Shown here piece after piece: positions 7,575 through 14,717 of a stretch of DNA of 34,936 nucleotides; the first letter of the stretch is position 1, and every line of letters begins with the position of its first letter. The translations under genes were made by a program, and so were the position numbers. The notes beneath the pieces are model-generated. The model worked only from the letters and a program-made list of their open reading frames with translations, was not told the DNA's origin and did not search any database. The DNA comes from a virus. The stretch is taken from positions 1 through 34,936 of IMG/VR virus record IMGVR_UViG_3300031521_000217; one strand, given 5' to 3'.

Positions 7575-7845
7575 AATTTTGTTTTTTAATCCAAACAATG
7601 TAGTTTCTAAGTTTTTCAGATGATAATAGTTTTTCTTTTGTATTATAACTTTTACCTAACTCTTTCTCAGTAAAAAACTCATGAACAGTTTTATGGCAAT
7701 CTTTACATAAATCTAAACCAGTATTTTTTAAATAACTACTCACATAAGTTTTCTTATAATATTTGTTGCTGTGTAGAGTTCTAGGAATAAGATGATGAAA
7801 AGATAATTCTTTCACTCTATCACACAATTCACAATTTGATTTCAT
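7573..7845 (-). CDS. Small HNH endonuclease-like protein
   Basis: 90 residues with the HNH/McrA zinc-finger nuclease pattern: CELC (C5, C8), FHHLIPR (His17, His18), LDLCKDCHKTVH (C47, C50, H51, H55). Residues 56-90 include FTEKELGKSYNTKEKL, a tail I associate with a widespread group of stand-alone HNH proteins. It could be a homing-type or packaging-associated nuclease. Its start overlaps the end of the terminase-like ATPase gene by 17 bases, so both are probably cotranscribed. Which substrate it cuts cannot be read from the sequence. Confidence 0.8.
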   Translation of the reverse strand: MKSNCELCDRVKELSFHHLIPRTLHSNKYYKKTYVSSYLKNTGLDLCKDCHKTVHEFFTEKELGKSYNTKEKLLSSEKLRNYIVWIKKQN

Positions 7846-8482
7846 CTTCTACTTCATTTAATTTTTGCAATTTTCTTTTTCTTTGAAAGCTCTTATTCAT
7901 ATAATCGAACATTTCTTTCTTTTTATATTTGAAATAATTAACAATATCTTTATTTATTTTAAAATCAGCATTTAAAGCGTCAGGGTTTGCACATATCATA
8001 ACATTAACATAAAAATTATCATTTGAATCAATAACATCCATCATTTTAGTACTAATCTGCCAGGATGCAAATATACATTTACAACCAGTGCTATATATGA
8101 AATTTTTTAATAATCCAAAATTTCGTTCTCTGTATGCATCATTATAAATGATAATTTTTGTATTTAATCCTCTTGTTAGTTCAAAAAAATCATCATCAAT
8201 AGAACAAAATATCAAACGATTATTTTTTATAAATTTGATTTCAAATTCTGATGAGCGTCTTACACAATTGTGAATATTATTTATAAGTTTATCTCTATAC
8301 CAATGTATGTGATTTTTATAATCACAAATATATAATATAGCAGAATCACTATTATCATTCACAAATTGTTCTAAAAATTTAGAAATAATATAATCTTTAC
8401 CTGTTTGACGGGGCCAAAATAAGAAAGATCTATCATTCTCTATAATCTTTTTTAAAGCATATGATTGATAATCTCTAAGCAT
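7829..8482 (-). CDS. Terminase-like P-loop ATPase domain, stand-alone
   Basis: 217 residues. MLRDYQSYALKKII resembles a Q-motif-like start, followed by Walker A FWPRQTGKDYI (about residues 22-32), of the RQxGK type seen in large terminase subunits. LTRGLNTKIIIYNDAYRER resembles the RG...Walker B region of T4 gp17, and CIFASWQIS could be the coupling motif. The usual Asp-Glu of Walker B is Asp-Ala here, and there is no C-terminal nuclease domain, so it may be a degenerate paralogue or a helicase-like ATPase. It overlaps the HNH gene downstream by 17 bases and the membrane-protein gene upstream by one base. Confidence 0.6.
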   Translation of the reverse strand: MLRDYQSYALKKIIENDRSFLFWPRQTGKDYIISKFLEQFVNDNSDSAILYICDYKNHIHWYRDKLINNIHNCVRRSSEFEIKFIKNNRLIFCSIDDDFFELTRGLNTKIIIYNDAYRERNFGLLKNFIYSTGCKCIFASWQISTKMMDVIDSNDNFYVNVMICANPDALNADFKINKDIVNYFKYKKKEMFDYMNKSFQRKRKLQKLNEVEDEIKL

Positions 8483-8682
8483 TATATTATAATTTTTCTT
8501 TTAGCACTAGCATATACGGATTTAGTTAATGGTGGTTTCTTTTTTATAGATGATATAATTAACTGTGATACTATTGAACTTGCAGCAAAAACTACAAACA
8601 TTTCAAATCCAAAATTAACATAGATAGAATAAAATATTGCAAATAATATTAAGTGTACTAAAATTTGTTTCCAAGTTGACAT
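8482..8682 (-). CDS. Small membrane protein, two transmembrane segments
   Basis: 66 residues with two hydrophobic stretches (about 8-22 LVHLILFAIFYSIYV and 26-45 FEMFVVFAASSIVSQLIIS) and a basic C-terminal tail (KKKPPLTKSVYASAKRKIII). No family is recognised; the size would fit a small phage inner-membrane protein or holin-like protein, but nothing specific supports the latter. Its ATG follows the T-run of a hairpin by only a base or two, so expression may depend on readthrough from the upstream DUF6011 gene. Confidence 0.65.
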   Translation of the reverse strand: MSTWKQILVHLILFAIFYSIYVNFGFEMFVVFAASSIVSQLIISSIKKKPPLTKSVYASAKRKIII

Positions 8683-8684
8683 AA

Positions 8685-8725
8685 AAAAAGTTGTTTTTCT
8701 TTATTTAGAAGAAAAACAACTTTTT
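8685..8725 (-). terminator. Terminator/attenuator hairpin abutting a start codon
   Basis: 16-bp stem AAAAAGTTGTTTTTCT / AGAAAAACAACTTTTT with a 9-base loop. On the minus strand it follows the DUF6011 gene and its T-run leads straight into the ATG at 8682. Confidence 0.8.
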
Positions 8726-8747
8726 GTTTATTTTTTATTTTTTAAAA

Positions 8748-9239
8748 TTATGCGTATTTTAATTTTGATTTTTTATTTTTTGAAGTATTATTAGAATTGC
8801 CGCAAAACGGCCCTATTCCATTTATTAAGCTTTCTGGAACGGTAAGTTTTCGCCCGCAACGTCCACAAACACCAAGATGATAAACATTCATATCAGCATG
8901 CACTTTATTTACTTGTAACAAGTTAAAAAAGATTTCAAATGCTTTGTAGGACATCGCAGTTTCACCAATTTTAGAATTCTTGGTCAATTTAAAAATCATC
9001 TTACCTTTATTTAAAATGACACCCATATAAGTATAAGATGCTTCATTGTCTGATGCTGTTAAAACTGACACAAAAAATGTAGAATTTTCTTCGTCATTTT
9101 TCAATTTTTTAATACGGTATGTGAACCATCTACCAGTTTTTTCACTTTCAAGTGTCAAAGTAGCATTACCACCGACAATGAATTTTTTAATATCTTCGAC
9201 ATTTTCAAACTTATAAGTACCTCTTTTTTCCAGTGACAT
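8748..9239 (-). CDS. DUF6011-domain phage protein
   Basis: 163 residues. The C-terminal part has CGRCGRKLTVPESLINGIG followed by PFCG (about 125-147), the zinc-binding DUF6011 signature common in phage proteins of unknown role. The N-terminal 110 residues (TYKFENVEDIKKFIVGGNAT...) form a beta-rich domain usually found in front of this motif. The tail is basic (NKKSKLKYA). A TATCTTTG promoter element lies 25 bases upstream of the ATG, suggesting transcription by the host polymerase. Confidence 0.8.
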   Translation of the reverse strand: MSLEKRGTYKFENVEDIKKFIVGGNATLTLESEKTGRWFTYRIKKLKNDEENSTFFVSVLTASDNEASYTYMGVILNKGKMIFKLTKNSKIGETAMSYKAFEIFFNLLQVNKVHADMNVYHLGVCGRCGRKLTVPESLINGIGPFCGNSNNTSKNKKSKLKYA

Positions 9240-9264
9240 AATATAGTTGTTTTAAATTGTAGTA

Positions 9265-9272
9265 CAAAGATA
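9265..9272 (-). promoter_or_regulatory. Bacteroidetes-type -7 element TATCTTTG
   Basis: Minus-strand TATCTTTG matches the TAnnTTTG -7 box of the Bacteroidetes primary sigma factor. It lies 25 bases before the ATG at 9239. No clear -33 TTG at the usual distance. Confidence 0.6.
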
Positions 9273-9290
9273 ATCAACATTTTTCAAATA

Positions 9291-9322
9291 AAAAAACCTT
9301 AATCAATTAATTAAGGTTTTTT
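9291..9322 (-). terminator. Terminator after ankyrin gene
   Basis: 13-bp stem AAAAAACCTTAAT / ATTAAGGTTTTTT with a 6-base loop, just downstream of the minus-strand gene ending at 9321. Confidence 0.88.
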
Positions 9323-9983
9323 ATATATTATATTTATTTGATGTCTGAAGTATATCATAATCATCTAATAATTTTTTACAGATGTTATCTCTATCAATAT
9401 GTGAAAATTCTACTGGATATCTATTAAATAGTTCTTTTTGAAATTCTAAATTTTTACCTTTAAGCCAAGTATTAATAGTATATTGTTTGGTAGATACATT
9501 AGAGCCAGATTTTAATAATAATATTGCACTTTCGAAATTTTTAGCGTATAATGCACTATGTATAGGTAAAACACCAGAAGAATTTGCTATATTAACATCC
9601 GCACCAGCATCTATTAAAATTTTTAAAATTAAACTGTTAAAACTTGCTGAAATGTATAATGCTGTTACTATAACACTATTTGTTTTATTGATATCAGCGC
9701 CATGTTCTATTAAAAATTTTATAGCATCAACATCTTGTCTATATACTGCCATAGATAAAATAGAACCATAATTGTTTATACCATCTTTCACATCTATATC
9801 AGCGCCATTGTCCAATAAATATTTAACTTCTTTTAAATCTACAGGTTTATAATTAAAATGATAATAGTCAAAGTCTTTATCTTTTTGATGTTTATCAAAA
9901 TAATCATCTATATCAGCTAAAAACAAATTTAAAAGTTTATTAGTAAAATTATACATAGTAAATTTTTCGTATGTTCTTAACAT
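9321..9983 (-). CDS. Ankyrin-repeat protein with KYNI end
   Basis: 220 residues. After an N-terminal part MLRTYEKFTMYN, about four ankyrin repeats are visible: DLKEVKYLLDNGADIDVKD, DVDAIKFLIEHGADINKTN, SLILKILIDAGADVNIANS and NFESAILLLKSGSNVSTK. The C-terminal part contains FNRYPVEFSHI and ends SNKYNI, clearly related to the YPEKYxxYL...KYNL ends of the ankyrin genes at 13481 and 14355. It is probably a protein-binding scaffold; the partner is unknown. It lies two bases after the GAF-like gene, last in an operon with two membrane proteins. Confidence 0.82.
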   Translation of the reverse strand: MLRTYEKFTMYNFTNKLLNLFLADIDDYFDKHQKDKDFDYYHFNYKPVDLKEVKYLLDNGADIDVKDGINNYGSILSMAVYRQDVDAIKFLIEHGADINKTNSVIVTALYISASFNSLILKILIDAGADVNIANSSGVLPIHSALYAKNFESAILLLKSGSNVSTKQYTINTWLKGKNLEFQKELFNRYPVEFSHIDRDNICKKLLDDYDILQTSNKYNI

Positions 9984-9984
9984 A

Positions 9985-10611
9985 TCAAATATAATTTTTC
10001 ATTTTTTCTATAATATTCAATATATCTTCTTTATCATATTCGGGAATAACAAAATCTTTATTTTTGTATGCAAATATAATAAATCCTGTAGGCATATCAC
10101 AATCTACAAAAATATTTTGATAATACAATTTACTTATTTCTTTACTATTATAGGCATTATAAATGATATTATCATCACAATCAGATTTTATATCTTCAAC
10201 ATATTTATAACATAAATCCTTATCATCGCTCCTTATTATATCCAAAGTTAGCAAATTTGAAGAAGCTGGTATATTATCTAATTCAGATTTCTGTATGGCA
10301 TGTCCTTTTTTATCTACAGTAACTATAAAATTGATTGGTAAAAATTTTTTAGAATAATCGTATTTGAAAAAGCTAACATAGTCAGCATTAGCAATTTTTA
10401 ACACTATTTGAAAAAGAGAATATAATTGAATACTATTTTTTAATTGTTTAATATCATGTTTTCTTTCAAAATGAACTAAAAGTTCCATATTTTTATTTAA
10501 AACATAAGCTAAATCATTAGAATTTTTTCTTCTTTTTTTATGCACATTATTATAATACCACAACAAAAGAACTAAGACAATAAAAGACATAGTATTAAAA
10601 ATTAGATGCAT
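9985..10611 (-). CDS. Membrane-anchored GAF-like protein 2
   Basis: 208 residues: one N-terminal transmembrane segment (about 3-21, IFNTMSFIVLVLLLWYY), a basic stretch (KKRRKN), a helical linker, then a domain with ADYVSFFKYDYSKKFLPINF and MPTGFIIFAYKNKDF, the same layout as the upstream protein at 10619 (YHNG...PIGFITMEY). It is probably a diverged tandem paralogue with a GAF-type fold facing one side of the membrane. The ligand-binding features of GAF signalling domains cannot be confirmed. Seven bases separate the two genes. Confidence 0.68.
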   Translation of the reverse strand: MHLIFNTMSFIVLVLLLWYYNNVHKKRRKNSNDLAYVLNKNMELLVHFERKHDIKQLKNSIQLYSLFQIVLKIANADYVSFFKYDYSKKFLPINFIVTVDKKGHAIQKSELDNIPASSNLLTLDIIRSDDKDLCYKYVEDIKSDCDDNIIYNAYNSKEISKLYYQNIFVDCDMPTGFIIFAYKNKDFVIPEYDKEDILNIIEKMKNYI

Positions 10612-10618
10612 AAAATTC

Positions 10619-11323
10619 TTATTTTATATTTATTAAAACTGATGACTTTATTGCAATTTCATTAAATTCCTCTAACTCATCAGAGTTCAAATCTCTACTA
10701 TTATGATAATATTCCATTGTAATGAAACCAATAGGTGTATTATCATAATCTTGCAATATAGTAGCATAATATGTTTTAATTGATTGTGATTCTAAATATG
10801 TTTTTAAAAATGTATCTTCCAAATGTTCAACAGATGGTACAATAATATCATCACGTGTTGATAGAATTTTATTCCATATTGGATTAATACTCAATGGTAA
10901 ATTTTGCATTTCTTTTATAATAGGTTTAGTTTCTAATGATACAGCTTCATAAGTGTTACTACACTTCTTAAACTCAACTCCTGCTAAATTTTTACCACCA
11001 TTATGATACTCAAATATAGAAACTCTCTCAGCACCAAAATTTTGCAACAAATGATAAAGTTGTATTTGAATCTTTGTAGCATTTTCGGCATAATTTACAA
11101 ATTTACCCACCAATTCTGTGTTATCTTCTGATGAAAACTTATTCATCAATTTATCTATTCTACCATATAAAGAATCAATTTTTTGCTCTTGTTCACGTAT
11201 TCTCTTTGAGGAATTTGTTAACATCATATATGCTATCAAAATAAAAATCAATAAGACTGTAATCAACACACCATAATCTTCAAGTAGTTTTAGAAAATTC
11301 ACCATTAAAATATTATTCACCAT
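10619..11323 (-). CDS. Membrane-anchored GAF-like protein 1
   Basis: 234 residues: an N-terminal transmembrane helix (about 17-35, GVLITVLLIFILIAYMMLT), a coiled-coil-like linker (RIREQEQKIDSLYGRIDKL) and a C-terminal domain with VSIFEYHNGGKNLAGVEFKK, PIIKEMQNLPLSINPIW and DYDNTPIGFITMEYYH. This pattern suggests a GAF-like sensor domain, as in a group of phage and bacterial membrane proteins with an xYHNG motif. ATG 11323 is used; ATG at 11305 (MVNFLKLLEDYG) is an equally good start, as the short sequence ATGGTGAAT is repeated there. Its role in the phage is unknown; signalling, superinfection or lysis control are guesses. Confidence 0.7.
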   Translation of the reverse strand: MVNNILMVNFLKLLEDYGVLITVLLIFILIAYMMLTNSSKRIREQEQKIDSLYGRIDKLMNKFSSEDNTELVGKFVNYAENATKIQIQLYHLLQNFGAERVSIFEYHNGGKNLAGVEFKKCSNTYEAVSLETKPIIKEMQNLPLSINPIWNKILSTRDDIIVPSVEHLEDTFLKTYLESQSIKTYYATILQDYDNTPIGFITMEYYHNSRDLNSDELEEFNEIAIKSSVLINIK

Positions 11324-11456
11324 GTACTATATTTTTTTTTATTATATATTTATATTTAAAACTGATTTTTTTGCCTAGTTTCACTACATTCTATGCAATA
11401 TTTAAATTAAAAACATCATATTTCATGTTATATATAAAAAATCAAAATCACTTTTC

Positions 11457-11492
11457 AAAAAATATCAAAAATGACTTTTTTTGATATTTTTT
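11457..11492. terminator. Strong AT-rich hairpin in divergent intergenic region
   Basis: 15-bp stem AAAAAATATCAAAAA / TTTTTGATATTTTTT with a 6-base loop, immediately upstream of a promoter-like TTTATATATACT. No gene is known to read into it from the left, so it may insulate the following promoter or be an operator. The rest of 11324-11456 holds no gene that I can see. Confidence 0.55.
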
Positions 11493-11494
11493 AA

Positions 11495-11506
11495 TTTATA
11501 TATACT
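11495..11506 (+). promoter_or_regulatory. Candidate phage promoter element TTTATATATACT
   Basis: Exact 12-base match to the elements at 417-428 and 21475-21486; 16 bases before the RHH gene start at 11523. Confidence 0.5.
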
Positions 11507-11522
11507 AATAAAAAACACAGCT

Positions 11523-11675
11523 ATGAAAACTCTACACATTGATGATAATATTCACATAATTTTTAAAAAATATTGTAAAGATAATGGATATCAAATAAAT
11601 AAATTGACTGAAATAATAATTGAAGAATTTATAAAAAATAAAAACACTAAAAATGATAATAACAAAAGAAATTGA
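11523..11675 (+). CDS. Small ribbon-helix-helix protein
   Basis: The start at ATG 11523 is preferred over an upstream in-frame ATG at 11481, which falls inside the hairpin and promoter region. The 50-residue product MKTLHIDDNIHIIFKKYC continues DNGYQINKLTEIIIEEF, a complete CopG/Arc-type ribbon-helix-helix domain with a short Asn/Lys-rich tail. Its 3' end overlaps the next gene by 23 bases. It probably regulates its own operon, including the HNH endonuclease. Confidence 0.75.
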   Translation: MKTLHIDDNIHIIFKKYCKDNGYQINKLTEIIIEEFIKNKNTKNDNNKRN

Positions 11676-12501
11676 AATAACTCTAAACCCAGCAAATATA
11701 CAACACTTTAAAAACTTAGGATACGAAAATCTTAAAAGAGGAAATAAACTAACAATTACAGTAGAACATTTAAATAATGGTAGTCATTCTATCGTTAGAG
11801 TTAAATGTGATGTCTGCGGGACTGAAAAAGAATTAACGTATAGATTTTATGTAAAAAGTATGAAAAAATATGGTACATATGCATGCTCTTCAAAATGTGG
11901 ACAAGATAAAGTTAAAAAAACTTGCTTAGAGAAATATGGTGATAAAAATTATCGAAATGAAGACAAATATAAAGAGACTTGTTTTAAAAAATATGGTGTT
12001 GAAAATGTTTCTCAACTTAAAGAAATTCAAGTGAAAAGAAAAGAAACTATGGTTGAGAGATATGGTGTGGAATATTATGTTTTATCTGAAGATTTTTTAG
12101 AAAAATATGAACAGACAAGTTTAATAAATTATGGTACAATACATCCTATGTCATCAGATAAAATGAAAGATATTATGAAAGAATATTATATTAATAACGG
12201 TTTTATTGTTGAAACAGATGAATTTCAATTATACAAAAATAAAGTCTACAATTTAACAAAAAAAGTAAAAAATGAATTACTCAATTCTTGGGACGGATAT
12301 GATTATTATGATTATGAATATATTAAAGATAATTTTAATTTGAACGGTGGACATAGAGAATATCCAACAATTGATCATAAGTATACTATATCAGAAGGTT
12401 TTAAAAATAACATACCAGCAGAAGAATTAGCAAATATAAATAATTTATGTTTCACTAAAAGAAGCATAATCTCAAAAAAATACAATAGATTAGATTTTTA
12501 A
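11653..12501 (+). CDS. HNH-like homing endonuclease with zinc and YGV-repeat DNA-binding region
   Basis: 282 residues. The N-terminal part (about 1-75) has VKCDVCGTEKELTYRFY and ACSSKCGQ, a zinc-binding module like those in the endonucleases at 15361 and 31247. Next come several short repeats of K-x-T-C-x-x-K-Y-G-V/D-x-N-Y (residues 85-170), typical of DNA-contacting segments in phage homing endonucleases. The C-terminal end has YPTIDHKYTISEGFKNNIP and INNLCFTKRSIISKK, an HNH-type arrangement (Asp-His...Asn...). It overlaps the RHH gene. The family call is good; the recognition site is unknown. Confidence 0.78.
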   Translation: MIITKEIEITLNPANIQHFKNLGYENLKRGNKLTITVEHLNNGSHSIVRVKCDVCGTEKELTYRFYVKSMKKYGTYACSSKCGQDKVKKTCLEKYGDKNYRNEDKYKETCFKKYGVENVSQLKEIQVKRKETMVERYGVEYYVLSEDFLEKYEQTSLINYGTIHPMSSDKMKDIMKEYYINNGFIVETDEFQLYKNKVYNLTKKVKNELLNSWDGYDYYDYEYIKDNFNLNGGHREYPTIDHKYTISEGFKNNIPAEELANINNLCFTKRSIISKKYNRLDF

Positions 12502-12504
12502 AAA

Positions 12505-13149
12505 TTATTTTAACTTTGGATCGCCAGTTTCTGCGCTATAAATATATTGATGATTATAAACTGGAGTAACATTAAATGATTTTAATGAAATGAACACATC
12601 ACTTAAGCACTCGTTGGATGCACCACCGCATACTATAACCTTCTTTCCTCTCAATTTTTTAAATAATTCAACCAATTCACTATTCACGTAAAACCATTTG
12701 TGAGCATTACCAATATATACTATAAATTCCTCTTTATCTTTCAATTTGAAAGCATCACCCTCAGCAAATTTATTATGTCTTGAATTAAACTGATTAAGAG
12801 TATTTTCATCAAATATCGTAGTTATCCATTCATTAAATCCGCCTTTATATTTAGCATAAAACTTTTTTATGCCAAATTTTTTCTCCAAAAAGTCTACCTG
12901 ATTTTTAAATATGTAAGTTGGCTTAGATCCACGATTAGAATCCCATATTTGGTATACTCCACTCAATTCTGTCTTTCCAGAAGGAAATTCTTCACAGTAC
13001 TTGTCTAATTTTTTAAGGTAACTATCTGGATCGGTAGGAAAATATTTTTTAAAATTTGATTGAACATCAACTATTAGTAAAATTCCGTCATGATCAATTA
13101 AAGATATATTCTCATTCAACATAAAACTTGTAAATCTTAGTATTTCCAT
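12505..13149 (-). CDS. Isochorismatase-like cysteine hydrolase
   Basis: 214 residues. GILLIVDVQSNF (Asp28) and KKVIVCGGASNECLSDVF (Cys181) match the Asp and Cys positions of the isochorismatase/nicotinamidase fold. The catalytic Lys is not certain; Lys97-Lys102 are candidates. The family hydrolyses amides or vinyl ethers, for example nicotinamide, so a role in NAD metabolism is possible but unproven. The N-terminus MEILRFTSFMLNEN resembles the F-x-x-F/I-x-x-E tags on neighbouring proteins and T4 capsid-targeting peptides. A TATATATAGA motif lies just upstream at 13154-13165. Confidence 0.72.
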   Translation of the reverse strand: MEILRFTSFMLNENISLIDHDGILLIVDVQSNFKKYFPTDPDSYLKKLDKYCEEFPSGKTELSGVYQIWDSNRGSKPTYIFKNQVDFLEKKFGIKKFYAKYKGGFNEWITTIFDENTLNQFNSRHNKFAEGDAFKLKDKEEFIVYIGNAHKWFYVNSELVELFKKLRGKKVIVCGGASNECLSDVFISLKSFNVTPVYNHQYIYSAETGDPKLK

Positions 13150-13153
13150 ATGC

Positions 13154-13165
13154 TCTATATATAAT
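13154..13165 (-). promoter_or_regulatory. Candidate phage promoter element ATTATATATAGA
   Basis: Minus-strand variant of TTTATATATACT, four bases before the ATG at 13149. It is divergent from the similar element at 13182. Confidence 0.35.
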
Positions 13166-13181
13166 TTTTCAACTTTGCTTT

Positions 13182-13193
13182 TTTATATATATT
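13182..13193 (+). promoter_or_regulatory. Candidate phage promoter element TTTATATATATT
   Basis: Plus-strand variant just three bases before the ATG at 13197 that opens the six-gene tagged array; again nearly leaderless if real. Confidence 0.38.
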
Positions 13194-13196
13194 ATT

Positions 13197-13484
13197 ATGA
13201 AAATCAAAAAATTTAATCAAATATTAGAAAATTCGGATTTTGATACATCGGAAGAAGTCTTATGGGTTTTTTATGGTAAATATTCTACATATTATGAAAA
13301 AATTGAAACATGTTATTCATTAGACGAATGTATAGAATGGTATGATAGTACTACTCGTGATGATACATCAAGATTTTTTATTGGAAGTAAAATTTATACT
13401 AAAATTGTATTAGTTGAAGAAACAATAAATTCTAAAATTCTAGATATAAATGATATTGTTGCAGCAAAAAAATACAATTTATGA
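13197..13484 (+). CDS. End-tagged family protein, first of a six-gene array
   Basis: 95 residues: MKIKKFNQILENSD at the N-terminus, an unrecognised core with VLWVFYGKYSTYYEKIETCY and RFFIGSKIYTKIVLVEET, and ILDINDIVAAKKYNL at the end. The Leu-Glu-Asn after Phe gives it an F-x-x-I-L-E-N pattern shared with the products at 18422 and 19321. The stop overlaps the next ATG (13481-13484). No domain assignment is possible. Confidence 0.78.
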   Translation: MKIKKFNQILENSDFDTSEEVLWVFYGKYSTYYEKIETCYSLDECIEWYDSTTRDDTSRFFIGSKIYTKIVLVEETINSKILDINDIVAAKKYNL

Positions 13485-14122
13485 TAACCACATTTAAAAT
13501 ATTTGAGAAAGTTGAAAGAACATTTAATGTTGGTGATATTGTCATATATACAAGACGGGAACCAGTAACATCATATAAAACCAGAAGATCATATCTACCT
13601 AAAACATATGATGCAAAATATGGTGATGAGTGTGAAATAACTGAAGTTAAAGGTGAAAAAGGTGCACTATATGTAAAAGCAAAAAACACAAAAACAGGTA
13701 AATATATAAATAAAGTTTTAAACGAAGGTGGATTCATATCAATTAGAAATCAATATGGACATTGGCTTGAAGCTAAATATTTTTTTAAAAAACCTGAAGT
13801 TTTTTCTTGGGATATATTTTCAGCAATTCAGTATGAAAACATTGAGGCAGTATCTGAAATATTAAGAGAAGATAATGCAATAATATATACTCACAACATA
13901 CAATCACATTCATCACCTTTGATTTGTGCTGGATATTCTAATAATTATGATATTATAAAATTATTAGTAGACGCTGGTTCAGATTGGACAGCAAAAAACG
14001 ATCAAAATAATGATTTTATGCATTATATAAGTGATGACATTAAAGAAAAACTAATACAAGATTATCCAGAAAAATATGAAAATTATTTGACAGAAAAAGA
14101 AGCAGAAAAATACAATTTATGA
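13481..14122 (+). CDS. End-tagged protein, SH3-like domain fused to ankyrin repeats
   Basis: 213 residues combining two core types of the family. After MITTFKIFEKVERT comes FNVGDIVIYTRREP...GDECEITEVKG (about 18-95), an SH3/KOW-like barrel. Then come ankyrin-type repeats from about 105 (IFSAIQYENIEAVSEILRED, SPLICAGYSNNYDIIKLLV, DAGSDWTAKNDQNNDFMHYI). The end is LIQDYPEKYENYLTEKEAEKYNL in two parts, closely matching the ankyrin gene at 14355. It appears to be a fusion of neighbouring modules. ATGA overlaps exist at both ends. Confidence 0.8.
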   Translation: MITTFKIFEKVERTFNVGDIVIYTRREPVTSYKTRRSYLPKTYDAKYGDECEITEVKGEKGALYVKAKNTKTGKYINKVLNEGGFISIRNQYGHWLEAKYFFKKPEVFSWDIFSAIQYENIEAVSEILREDNAIIYTHNIQSHSSPLICAGYSNNYDIIKLLVDAGSDWTAKNDQNNDFMHYISDDIKEKLIQDYPEKYENYLTEKEAEKYNL

Positions 14123-14358
14123 AATATTTAAAAAGATTTGAAACATATGAAAGATATCTTTTAGCGGATTATGTTATGGGTAAAACTAAATTTTCTAAAA
14201 ATGAGATATTTTGTAAAATTATAGAAACAGAACCTTATCTTGTTGAAACGATATATGGTAAAACATATTTAGAATCACAAGATATTTTAAGAGAACTGAC
14301 ACCAGACGAAATAGAAGACTTTAAAATTCAACTAACATCAAATAAATATAATTTATGA
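14119..14358 (+). CDS. End-tagged family protein, 79 residues
   Basis: Tag MKYLKRFETYERY, a short core (YVMGKTKFSKNEIFCKIIET, YLVETIYGKTYLESQDI) that could be a reduced SH3-like barrel, and the C-terminal module LTPDEIEDFKIQLTSNKYNL. It is the smallest member in this array and shows clearly how little lies between the two conserved ends. ATGA overlaps join it to both neighbours. Confidence 0.78.
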   Translation: MKYLKRFETYERYLLADYVMGKTKFSKNEIFCKIIETEPYLVETIYGKTYLESQDILRELTPDEIEDFKIQLTSNKYNL

Positions 14359-14717
14359 AACACTTAAAAACTTTTGAAAACACTAATGTACAAAGCAGAC
14401 TATTTGATTATATTAGAATTTATGGAAAAAGAAATATTAATAAAATTAAAAATTTACTTTTTAAAAATAAAAATATGGATTTAAACTGTTTTGATCGTGA
14501 CGGAATGACACCATTAATGTGGGCATCATATGGTGACAATTTAGAGATTTTAGAAATGTTGATAGATGCTGGTGCTGATTGGAATGTAAAAGACAGTGAA
14601 GGTGATGATTTTTTAACATATACTCTAGGAGGAACAGAAAGAGATATAATAAAAAAATATCCAGAAAAATATAAAGAATATCTATTTAAAAAAGAAGTAG
14701 AAAAATATAACTTATGA
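14355..14717 (+). CDS. End-tagged ankyrin-repeat protein
   Basis: 120 residues: MKHLKTFENTNVQSR, then ankyrin-type units (NINKIKNLLFKNKNMDLNCF, DGMTPLMWASYGDNLEILEM, LIDAGADWNVKDSEGDDFLT), then IIKKYPEKYKEYLFKKEVEK and KYNL. The codon for Asn in KYNL is AAC and not AAT, a silent change against its neighbours. It probably binds a protein partner. The C-terminal 40 residues are close to those of the preceding-but-one gene at 13481, supporting duplication. Confidence 0.82.
   Translation: MKHLKTFENTNVQSRLFDYIRIYGKRNINKIKNLLFKNKNMDLNCFDRDGMTPLMWASYGDNLEILEMLIDAGADWNVKDSEGDDFLTYTLGGTERDIIKKYPEKYKEYLFKKEVEKYNL

Noticed and set aside
7414-7623. 69-residue plus-strand ORF overlapping 7191-7565
   Set aside because: Runs through the terminator and against the HNH gene; its residues look like a shifted frame of the upstream gene.
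11481-11522. Upstream ATG for the small RHH gene
   Set aside because: It falls inside the hairpin and the promoter-like element, and adds 14 residues outside the RHH domain.
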